Shown here in pieces: positions 15,857 to 23,015 of a stretch of DNA of 43,300 nucleotides. A program made the translations under genes and the position numbers. Below the pieces are notes generated by a model, which was given only the letters and a program-made list of their open reading frames with translations, ran no database searches and was not told where the DNA came from. Within the stretch, counting starts at the first letter, position 1, and every line of letters begins with the position of its first letter. This DNA comes from CAYLJJ01 sp964384025 (GTDB lineage Bacteria > Myxococcota_A > Bradymonadia > UBA7976 > UBA1532). The stretch lies in contig CAYLJJ010000060.1 in NCBI GenBank assembly GCA_964384025.1, forward strand, positions 1 to 43,300, given 5' to 3'.

Positions 15857-17196
15857 CAGGCTGCCTCACCTTGGCCACGATGCCTGTAGATGTTGATGAG
15901 CGGCAAGAGGAGAAGGAGCCATATGGGAAGCCGCTCCTTGGCCCCAAGACTGAGTTGGCATCCACCCGAGGAGTCAGCCTCATCTTGAGAGAGGCCCCCA
16001 TCAGCGCTCTCTACCTCATCGCCTGAAGGCGCATCCTCACTGGGAGGCTCTGTGTCAGGCGCGAGGGCCGCGTCTGGCGTGGGCTCCTCCGGCTCCTCTG
16101 ATGAACAGCCCCCCAGAGAGCAGCCCATCTCATAGTCGCTTCGAGTGATCCTGAGCGTGTCGTAGGCGAGGCGGGGGCTGCCTGATCTGAGATAAGGCTC
16201 GCCTGTGTTGTCATCCAGCCGCACCGCCTGCCCCTCAGCGGCGACCTGGAACTCACCCAAGAGAGCATAGCCTCCTCGATGCTCATCTTGGTTGATGGTC
16301 ACATAGTGGACCTCACCATTAAACCAGAGCTTGTATCTGGCTTGGTTAGAGAGCCCATCCATGTTAGGGATAAAAACCGCGAATTTATAGAGACCAGTCT
16401 CCTCAAAATCGAGGTGAAACTTACCAAAATTGTCGAAATTCTCATCATCTGTGGTGTAGGTGTAGTAAGCATGCTCATCATCTTCGCCATCAAAGTCTCG
16501 CCAGTAGTTTGGGGATCCACCGCGCTCAAAGCAGGACTCGCTCTCCTCTATATAGGTCACATCATCCCGAGCAGAGATCAGACAGCTCTCTGTTTGACTC
16601 GGTCCTGGGTGTGGGTTTCCCGCGTTTGGGGTCCTCAGCCAGCCCCTGATCGGATAGTTCTGGCTAAATCCTGAGAGCGTGTATCGCCCGCCGCTGATAT
16701 TCATCTCGATGCGTTTGTCGAGATCGTTGGCGTTGTTGGACCAGTTCTGTTGAACGATCCTGATGTGATCGTTTCCGACAAAACGGATGATCGCCACATG
16801 GCCATAATCACCACGCTCGGAGACAACAATATCACCCACTTGAGGCGCGGTATCGCCTCCATTCTCAAAGGGGAGCAGGCCCTTGGCCTCAGCCGTTCGA
16901 AAATAGCTCTTGGCGTGACCTGTGTGGACCAAGCTGCGATGTCCATATACCTCATGGATATATTTATTGATGTAGTGAACACACTGGTACTTTAGGCCTA
17001 CAGAGTCATACTCATTTGAGTTATGACCTGTGCTTCCATTGGAATGTACCTCTACTCCATTAAAGGAGCCGAGAAGCGTCCCATAGGAGGACTTCTCCCC
17101 CTCAAGGTGAGCACCTCGCTCTTGGAGGTTGAAGGGTGGCTCTGCCTCAGAGCAGGCGAAGCTCAAGATAAAGAGAGTCACAATCCCTTTGCGCAT
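15856..17196 (-). CDS. CHAP-domain amidase/endopeptidase lipoprotein with golvesin-like domain and MYXO-CTERM-like tail
   Basis: A predicted peptidoglycan-cleaving enzyme of 446 residues, exported with lipobox SFAC (Cys15). The CHAP domain (about 60-190) has nucleophile Cys72 (LKYQCVHY), His133 (GDYGHVAII) and a polar residue near 150 (VQQNW). Residues about 205-352 match the golvesin/Xly-type carbohydrate-binding domain (HAYYTYTTDDENF, FAVFIPNMDG, YDTLRITR). An acidic Pro/Glu linker then leads to GGC (Cys413), a hydrophobic helix and an Arg-containing end, the MYXO-CTERM-like surface sorting pattern. The ribosome binding site AGGAGA is clear. It follows the GH25 gene by 35 bases and overlaps the protease gene start. 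The golvesin region is a close duplicate of that in the GH25 protein. Confidence 0.9.
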   Translation of the reverse strand: MRKGIVTLFILSFACSEAEPPFNLQERGAHLEGEKSSYGTLLGSFNGVEVHSNGSTGHNSNEYDSVGLKYQCVHYINKYIHEVYGHRSLVHTGHAKSYFRTAEAKGLLPFENGGDTAPQVGDIVVSERGDYGHVAIIRFVGNDHIRIVQQNWSNNANDLDKRIEMNISGGRYTLSGFSQNYPIRGWLRTPNAGNPHPGPSQTESCLISARDDVTYIEESESCFERGGSPNYWRDFDGEDDEHAYYTYTTDDENFDNFGKFHLDFEETGLYKFAVFIPNMDGLSNQARYKLWFNGEVHYVTINQDEHRGGYALLGEFQVAAEGQAVRLDDNTGEPYLRSGSPRLAYDTLRITRSDYEMGCSLGGCSSEEPEEPTPDAALAPDTEPPSEDAPSGDEVESADGGLSQDEADSSGGCQLSLGAKERLPIWLLLLLPLINIYRHRGQGEAA

Positions 17197-17231
17197 CTGA
17201 ATCTCCTGTCGAATCTGTCTTCTCTTCTCGT

Positions 17232-18731
17232 TCAGTCTCTCTGCGTGCTCTGATATCTCAGAGCCAAAACCATCATGATCATCAAGAGCAGGAGGGAGAG
17301 CCCTTGAGCGCCGCCATGACCCATATGGCAGGCGGTGGCCCCTTCGCTCTCCGCTGAGGTTGGGGTGAGGCCCCCATCTGTGCCCTGCTCAACCTCGACA
17401 GGCGCTTGGGGTCCAGGCTCTAAACCTGCGTCCTGCTCAAGCCCACCCGAGGTGCACTCCAAGGAGTTGGGCGGGCAGCCCATCTCATATTTGCGGGTAA
17501 TCCTGAGCGTGTCATAGGCGAGACGGGGGCTGTCTGAGTTGAGGTAAGCCTCTCCCGTGTTGTCATCCAGCCGCACCGCCTGCCCCTCAGCGCTGACTTG
17601 AAACTCACCCAAGATCGCATAGCCCCCTCGATGCTCATCTTGATCGATGGTTACATAGTGGACCTGATCATCAAGCCAGAGCTTATATCTGGCTTGACGT
17701 GAGAGCCCCTCCATACCCGGGATAAAGACAGCAAACTCATAGAGGTCGACCTCTTCAAAGTCGAGGTGGAACTTAGCAAAATTGCCGAAGCTCTCCTCAT
17801 CGGTGGTATAGGTGTAATAGGCGTGTTCACCATCCGCGCCGTCAAAGCTCCACCAGTAGTTTGGGGGGCCTCCACGCTCAAAGCAGGGCTCGGTCTCTTC
17901 GATATAGACTGGCGTCTCAGAGGAGATGAGGCAGCGCGCCTGCGCTGGGGGGAGCGCTCCTGGAGCGCCGCGCAGCGCCAAGAGCGCAACCTCATCCCCG
18001 TTGAAGCGGTTGACATCTACGCGCCCTGCGATCCCTGGCAGCTGGCCGCTGCTGCTGTATTGCCAAAATGCCCAACGTTGCCAAGGCCCGGCGATGTTGG
18101 GGCACTCCGCCTCGGTGTAGTGGGCGATCCAGAGGGGGTGGTGGTTAAATCGTGTGCTCTCTCCAAGGCTGCTCCGCCAGAAGGGGCGTCCGGTGTAGAT
18201 GATGGGGCGCAGGCCCAACTCAGCTTCAACCCGCGCGATCCAGCGTCCAAGCTGCTCAACGACAGCCTCTGCCCCTAGACCGTCATTGGCCTCCACATCA
18301 ACGACGGGTGGGAGTTCTCCAGAGCCGCCGGCGCGGATCGCGGCGATGAGCAGATCTGCTTGCGCTTCGGCATCTTGCCCTGGTCTGAAGAATTGATAGG
18401 CACCTCGGGGGATCCCAACCCGCCTCGCCTCAGACCAGTTCTCATCAAACCAAGCGTCTGGATGTGTCAGGCCATCAGAGACGCGGATAAAAGCATAGTT
18501 GACATCAGCCCCTGGGAGTTGATCCCAATCGATGTCCCCCTGCCACTTGGAGACATCGATCCCAAACAGCGTCGAGCCTTCAGCGCAGGTGGTGAGGGCG
18601 CGCTTCTCAACGCTCAGGGCCTCATCGCCGAAGCCCTGACCCATAGCGAGATCCTCAACGCGTCGAAGCGCCTCCTCTGAGCTGCAAGCCCAGAGGAGAA
18701 GCAGGGGGTAGCAGAAGATCAGGGCGCGCAT
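17232..18731 (-). CDS. GH25 lysozyme lipoprotein with golvesin-like domain and MYXO-CTERM-like tail
   Basis: A glycoside hydrolase family 25 muramidase, expected to cut the N-acetylmuramic acid-GlcNAc bond of peptidoglycan. I chose the ATG at 18731 because GGAG lies 6 bases before it and the signal MRALIFCYPLLLLWAC then has normal length (lipobox Cys16); an ATG four codons upstream lacks a site. The GH25 domain (about 56-255) shows FGIDVSKWQGDIDW with Asp59 and the catalytic PVVDVEAND with Asp145 and Glu147. The golvesin-like domain follows (about 265-410; HAYYTYTTDEESF, YDTLRITR), then a linker and a tail with Cys468, a hydrophobic helix and arginine. It is the first gene of the three-hydrolase operon. 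Confidence 0.92.
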   Translation of the reverse strand: MRALIFCYPLLLLWACSSEEALRRVEDLAMGQGFGDEALSVEKRALTTCAEGSTLFGIDVSKWQGDIDWDQLPGADVNYAFIRVSDGLTHPDAWFDENWSEARRVGIPRGAYQFFRPGQDAEAQADLLIAAIRAGGSGELPPVVDVEANDGLGAEAVVEQLGRWIARVEAELGLRPIIYTGRPFWRSSLGESTRFNHHPLWIAHYTEAECPNIAGPWQRWAFWQYSSSGQLPGIAGRVDVNRFNGDEVALLALRGAPGALPPAQARCLISSETPVYIEETEPCFERGGPPNYWWSFDGADGEHAYYTYTTDEESFGNFAKFHLDFEEVDLYEFAVFIPGMEGLSRQARYKLWLDDQVHYVTIDQDEHRGGYAILGEFQVSAEGQAVRLDDNTGEAYLNSDSPRLAYDTLRITRKYEMGCPPNSLECTSGGLEQDAGLEPGPQAPVEVEQGTDGGLTPTSAESEGATACHMGHGGAQGLSLLLLMIMMVLALRYQSTQRD

Positions 18732-18801
18732 TTTCGACTCCATCAGCGATGCTGCCAGGATTCAGGAGAGCCAGATGGAGCGCGTGGAGTCAAACTGGGC
18801 C

Positions 18802-18816
18802 TTCGGCGGCGCCGAA
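18802..18816. promoter_or_regulatory. Perfect 15-bp palindrome in divergent intergenic region
   Basis: TTCGGCG, a central G, and CGCCGAA form a perfect 7-1-7 inverted repeat. It lies between the divergent starts of the GH25 operon (18731) and the DUF4423-regulator operon (18898), about 70 bases from the former and 80 from the latter. This is a good location for an operator acting on one or both promoters. The adjacent AT-rich segment with TTGATATAAACT near 18857 may hold a promoter. Which protein would bind is unknown. Confidence 0.4.
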
Positions 18817-18897
18817 TCTGGAGCGGCTGCAATAGCGAGCTTCTAAAATCTCTGGTTGATATAAACTCAACTTAGATGAACTTTGAGGTCTCTGAGC

Positions 18898-19938
18898 ATG
18901 GAGAATACGCAATCTGAGAATCACCCTCCCTGTCTCTTTGATAAGCGCTATCAACAGCTCTATCAGGCCGATAAAAATCAGGTCGGGGGAGATGAGGCGC
19001 TGTTCTGTGATTGGTGCTGCCGTGTCTTCATCGGAGATCTCCTCATCTATGAGGAGATCAGTCAGGCCAAGTTCGCGAAGAGGATCGGCAAATCTGCCTC
19101 GATCATCAGCGAACTGCTCAGCCCAAAACCGTCCAGGGTGAGCATCTCAGCCAATGGAGATGAGAAGAGGGTCAAGGAGCGGATCACATTCCCAAGCAAC
19201 TTCAAGTGGTCCTTGGCTGATGGGTTGATGCTGCTTGGGGATGAGAAAGACCTCTTTATCTGGCTCCTTGACCTTGAGGAGCTGCGCCGCAGCTTGAAGA
19301 GGAGCGGGATCAGGGAGGCGGATCGAGATCTGCTGCACCGTGAGATCGCCTTGCTCATATGTCGGATCGACAGCGCTTGGGCAGAGCAGAATGAGGGTGC
19401 TTATCTAAACACCAACAATACGATCAAATATATCGGCGACTTTGGGAAGATAAGCATCCGAGAGATGGTCGGCCTCTCAGGCTTTACCCCTGATCCCAAA
19501 TGGATCCAAGCTCATCTCATAGAACCCGCCAACCTCTCTTTGGAGAGGATTCAGGAGTATTGGGATGAGCTGCTCCGGATGGAGTTGGTGCACCTGGGCA
19601 GCGATGGGATTTGGAGGCGGGGACCCAATCAGGAGATCCATATCGGCGGAGGGGGAGGGCGCAACGCCGCCATTCAAAACTTCTATCGATGCACCCTAGA
19701 GGCCGCTGCCAGCTCCTTGAAGTTGGACTCCAGCCGACGCCACTTTAGATGCCGCACGATCACGGTCCCTCGCGGTCTCTTTGAAGCAGATAAAGAGAAG
19801 CTACAGGTTGAGGTGCTGGGTGAGCGGTTCCAGGAGTTCTTAAATGGGATCGAGGAGACATTGGATGGAGAGGGGGAGATCGTGATGCATCTACAGCTGG
19901 CTGCTTTCCCCCTAGCTGATGTTCAAGGAGAGGTGTGA
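18898..19938 (+). CDS. TIGR02147/DUF4423 family regulator
   Basis: A 346-residue cytoplasmic protein of the TIGR02147 family, found mainly in Myxococcota, Bdellovibrio and Fibrobacter. A Cro/cI-like helix-turn-helix lies at about 48-80 (SQAKFAKRIGKSASIISELL). The C-terminal DUF4423 domain (about 155-340) has a winged-helix-like part followed by the conserved RRHFRCRTITVPRGLF and a terminal hydrophobic strand MHLQLAAFPLA. The ATG at 18898 has GAGG upstream; a TTG five codons earlier is less likely. Its stop overlaps the next start (TGATG), so it heads the lipoprotein-caspase operon and is the natural candidate for its regulator. Members of the family are little studied. Confidence 0.85.
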   Translation: MENTQSENHPPCLFDKRYQQLYQADKNQVGGDEALFCDWCCRVFIGDLLIYEEISQAKFAKRIGKSASIISELLSPKPSRVSISANGDEKRVKERITFPSNFKWSLADGLMLLGDEKDLFIWLLDLEELRRSLKRSGIREADRDLLHREIALLICRIDSAWAEQNEGAYLNTNNTIKYIGDFGKISIREMVGLSGFTPDPKWIQAHLIEPANLSLERIQEYWDELLRMELVHLGSDGIWRRGPNQEIHIGGGGGRNAAIQNFYRCTLEAAASSLKLDSSRRHFRCRTITVPRGLFEADKEKLQVEVLGERFQEFLNGIEETLDGEGEIVMHLQLAAFPLADVQGEV

Positions 19939-20453
19939 TGAGAGTGTTGAGCTTGAGCGCCTTGCTTATAGGACTTTGTTCTTGTGGATCACCCCCTCAG
20001 GAGAGCTTGGGTCATGTAGGCAGCACGGTGGGCAACCCTGGCTGGGGCGCCAAGGGGACGACGGTGGGCAATGGCGCGCTCACCCTCTTGATTTCAAGCT
20101 TGCCCAGAGCCGCGCCCTGGAGGTTTCTGCGTGAAGGAGCAAGGTTGCGCTCTGGGGCGAAGATCAAGGCGGGTGATTTGCTCCAAGTGACCTGTCCTGA
20201 AGATGCCCACTTCCTCTCTGCCTGGAGCCTCTCCTCCGAAGGCGTGGAGCAGATCAGCCTCTCTGAGAAGAGTCAAGCTGCGCAGATCGAGAGCTTCACG
20301 CTCAAAGGGGAGTTGGGTTTCCTGATCATCTTCAGCCAACGCCCCCTGAAGAGGCTGCCCTTGAGGCCCCACAAGAAAGAACTTGGTTGGCCTCTAGTTT
20401 TGGAGATACAAGGGGATCAGTTGCACTGGGGGTTGGTGCAGGAGGTTCCATGA
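19938..20453 (+). CDS. Small lipoprotein with TVGN motif repeat
   Basis: A 171-residue predicted lipoprotein: signal MRVLSLSALLIGLCSC with lipobox Cys16. Just after the lipid anchor, the motif STVGNPGW is repeated as TTVGNGA about 16 residues later. Short TVGN-containing lipoproteins beside TIGR02147 genes are familiar from related predatory bacteria, as far as I recall. The remainder is beta-rich, including a segment resembling the DUF4384-type domain that describes bulk effects such as LLQVTCPEDAHFLSAW and LGFLIIFSQRPL. The ribosome binding site is GGAGAGG. It overlaps the regulator upstream by one base and the caspase downstream by four. Confidence 0.75.
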   Translation: MRVLSLSALLIGLCSCGSPPQESLGHVGSTVGNPGWGAKGTTVGNGALTLLISSLPRAAPWRFLREGARLRSGAKIKAGDLLQVTCPEDAHFLSAWSLSSEGVEQISLSEKSQAAQIESFTLKGELGFLIIFSQRPLKRLPLRPHKKELGWPLVLEIQGDQLHWGLVQEVP

Positions 20454-22054
20454 GACTGTGTTCTGCGTTGTTGATTGTGCTCATTTTTTGGGCGGTTAAA
20501 GCGCAGAGCAAGTGTTCCAGCCCACTCCCTGGACCTGCCTATTTTATCAGCGTGGGTCGCAATTCTCCCGGTGATTTCAACCTAGATAGACTGAGGTACG
20601 CAGAGAGTGACGCAAAATCAATGGCCCAGGCTGCTTTAGACTATTTTTGTTTTGCACCAGATCAGGTAAAACTATTAATTGGTGATGATGCAAAGAAAAA
20701 GTCCTTGATTGATATTTTATCAGGGTTGGCTGATCCTATATCCATTCCATTAGAACTGACGAGATTATTTATATATATCTCTGCCCACGGTGGCAGAAAA
20801 GATGGAATACAGCTCGACTATGGGCTTGATTGGGAAGAATTTCGGCAATTAGTCGAAAAAATAAATGCAAAACAAACTTTCGTGTTTATTGACACATGTA
20901 ATTCAAATGTTTTTATCGAGTCAAGGACAGGCGAACCACGGACAAGTGGGGATAGCACCTACCTTGCTGTAGAAAGCGAGATAAATAAAGCAAGCTTCTA
21001 CCTAACAGCCGCCGAAGGACGCGCATGGGAGAGCTATGCTCTCCGATCAGGGCACGCAACCAGCAATTTTCTTGCACTTATTAGTGGGCTAGGTGATTTG
21101 AATAATGATGGGAGGATTACTTCTCTTGAGATCTGCAGTTCACATCTGGATGGAGTTCAGAAAGGCAAATGTCAACAAGAATATATTGGTGATACGGGTG
21201 TTATCCTCGTTCAGAAACAAGGCAAAACTGGATCGTTTGAAATTGAAAATCCAGGTCTGGGATATTGGAACTATGCGTTTGCGCAGGTCAGAGGTGAAAC
21301 AGAGCAGCCCTACCAACGATTGAAAACTGTCAACACACATGGAGATCAAAAGCCAAAGCAGTTTTCGGTTGGGGCATATCAGATCAGACGCATCTCATTC
21401 TCAAAATCCAACTGCACAGCAGAGTTTCAACATTTTGAGATCCACGCTGAAGAGATGACTTCACTTAAAGAGCAGGACTGGCGACCCGCCCGGGGGCTCT
21501 GCCGTGAGCTTCGACGTGAGCAACATAGAGTTCAGGATGAGGAGTCCTCAAGGCTGCTCCTCTCCGAGCTGGGCCTCGCCAGCTCTTGGTTTGAGCACGC
21601 CAACACCGCAAGACGTCTGCGATTGGGGTTGCTCCTCTCCTCAAAAGATCAGATGGATGAGAGCCTGCCTCGATATTTTGGGCTCAAAGCTCAGCTCGCC
21701 TCACTCCCTGAAGATGAGAGCATAGCGCCCGCCTCAGTGCGTCGAGAGGTGCTCGATCTCGCGCTGCTCCTCAGCGGAGATCAGCTCATCGCCCATTTTA
21801 GCGGACTTTTGGATCTCTCCTTGGGTCTTGAGTTGGGGCTCTCCTGGGCGCAGGTGGGGAGCAGTAGGAGTGATAAGAGCGCCGCTGATTTTAGCGGCTT
21901 GGCCGCCTCAAGCTTGGGGGCGATCTTTGCCCTGGAGAGCGGTTGGCAGGTGCGCATCAGCTTCCAGGCGGGTGGGCGCCTCTATCTGATGAAGGAGGAG
22001 CTTCAGTTGGCCCCCTCCCTGGGCCTCTTGGCTGGCCTCGCTTATGCCCTCTAG
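20450..22054 (+). CDS. Exported caspase-like (C14) protease with barrel-like C-terminus
   Basis: A 534-residue protein. The start at 20450 has an excellent GGAGG site and overlaps the lipoprotein stop (ATGA). A signal peptide MRLCSALLIVLIFWAVKAQS is followed by a caspase/metacaspase domain (about 25-235) with catalytic His113 (YISAHGG) and Cys150 (VFIDTCNS). GDLNNDGRITSLE (215-227) looks like a dockerin/EF-hand calcium loop. From about 395 the sequence is strand-rich and Gly/Leu-rich (LDLSLGLELGLSWAQVG, VRISFQAGGRLYLM), ending GLAYAL, as in an outer-membrane barrel. DNA coding for residues about 30-330 is markedly AT-rich compared with both ends of the gene, suggesting a transferred or swapped domain. 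Confidence 0.85.
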   Translation: MRLCSALLIVLIFWAVKAQSKCSSPLPGPAYFISVGRNSPGDFNLDRLRYAESDAKSMAQAALDYFCFAPDQVKLLIGDDAKKKSLIDILSGLADPISIPLELTRLFIYISAHGGRKDGIQLDYGLDWEEFRQLVEKINAKQTFVFIDTCNSNVFIESRTGEPRTSGDSTYLAVESEINKASFYLTAAEGRAWESYALRSGHATSNFLALISGLGDLNNDGRITSLEICSSHLDGVQKGKCQQEYIGDTGVILVQKQGKTGSFEIENPGLGYWNYAFAQVRGETEQPYQRLKTVNTHGDQKPKQFSVGAYQIRRISFSKSNCTAEFQHFEIHAEEMTSLKEQDWRPARGLCRELRREQHRVQDEESSRLLLSELGLASSWFEHANTARRLRLGLLLSSKDQMDESLPRYFGLKAQLASLPEDESIAPASVRREVLDLALLLSGDQLIAHFSGLLDLSLGLELGLSWAQVGSSRSDKSAADFSGLAASSLGAIFALESGWQVRISFQAGGRLYLMKEELQLAPSLGLLAGLAYAL

Positions 22055-23015
22055 GCTCCTCATCTTGATCCTGTTTATCGCCTGCAGCGATCTGGCCCCC
22101 TGGCGAGACGCGGGCGAGCCCTGTGATCACGATGAGCAGTGCTATGGGCTCTGCTGGGATGGGCGCTGTCACCTACTGGAGTTTCCACCCTGCGATCCCA
22201 AAGAGTCTCCTTCAGAGAGCCCTTGTTTGCGTCCACGCAGAGCGGGAGAGGGGGAGTGTCGAGAGGTCCGAGTGGGGCGTCTGAGATGCTCAGTGAAGGG
22301 GCAAAGCCTTTGTGAACCCTTGGAGCGGTACTGGCGAGAGACCCCAGATGGCTGTGATGAAGATCAAGATGGTGAGGTTGATGAGAAGCTCAAGGGCTGT
22401 TCTGGTCTACGAGTGCGCGGAGAGTTTTCCACCAACGTTCAAAATCCCAGTTTTATGGTAGATGATGCACAATCCGTCAGCTATGGTCGAGCTGGAGTGC
22501 AGGGCGTGCTCCCTGTTAATGCTTGTCAGCCTCTCCAAGCTCAATGGTCAAAGCTGGGGAATAGCTCCGCTCCAATCGACGAGCATTTGAGTTGGACCTG
22601 GATGAGTGACTGCCCAACGCCGCCCTCAGGAGAGGATCCTCAAGCCTATCAAGGGCGTTGGATACGATGGCATCTACCCCAACTCTCAAGACGAGACAAC
22701 CTCAGCATCAAGATCACGCTTCGGGACCATCTTTTCTCCTCTCGGAGCTGTATTGGGCAGTTTCAGCTCCCTGAGTTTATTGAAGTCTATCTTCAGCCCC
22801 TGGATGATCTCGAGGCCCCTCCGCAGACAGAGAGGCTGAAGGTTGATCTCGACGATGGAAGCTTGGTGCATGCGTGGTGGGATTGCGTGGAACTCCCCAA
22901 GGGGAGGGCAAATCTCTATCTCTATGATCATCTCCCCGGAGGATGTCGATGCGAAGAGGAGGAGTGCCAAGGCGACACAGCCTTGATCCCCGTAGGTCTA
23001 AGTTTGTGGCGTTGA
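22044..23015 (+). CDS. Cysteine-rich lipoprotein of unknown function
   Basis: A 323-residue predicted lipoprotein: signal MPSRLLILILFIAC with lipobox Cys14. The N-terminal quarter is Cys-rich with a small disulfide module (EPCDHDEQCYGLCWDGRCH). A motif CDEDQDGEVDEKLKGC at about 104-119 matches the putative metal-binding repeats common in myxobacterial secreted proteins. The rest (about 130-320) is beta-rich with no family I recognise and ends with more cysteines (GGCRCEEEECQGD). It starts inside the last 11 bases of the caspase gene without its own strong ribosome site, so it is coupled to it. It is probably surface-exposed or periplasmic alongside the other operon products. Confidence 0.75.
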   Translation: MPSRLLILILFIACSDLAPWRDAGEPCDHDEQCYGLCWDGRCHLLEFPPCDPKESPSESPCLRPRRAGEGECREVRVGRLRCSVKGQSLCEPLERYWRETPDGCDEDQDGEVDEKLKGCSGLRVRGEFSTNVQNPSFMVDDAQSVSYGRAGVQGVLPVNACQPLQAQWSKLGNSSAPIDEHLSWTWMSDCPTPPSGEDPQAYQGRWIRWHLPQLSRRDNLSIKITLRDHLFSSRSCIGQFQLPEFIEVYLQPLDDLEAPPQTERLKVDLDDGSLVHAWWDCVELPKGRANLYLYDHLPGGCRCEEEECQGDTALIPVGLSLWR

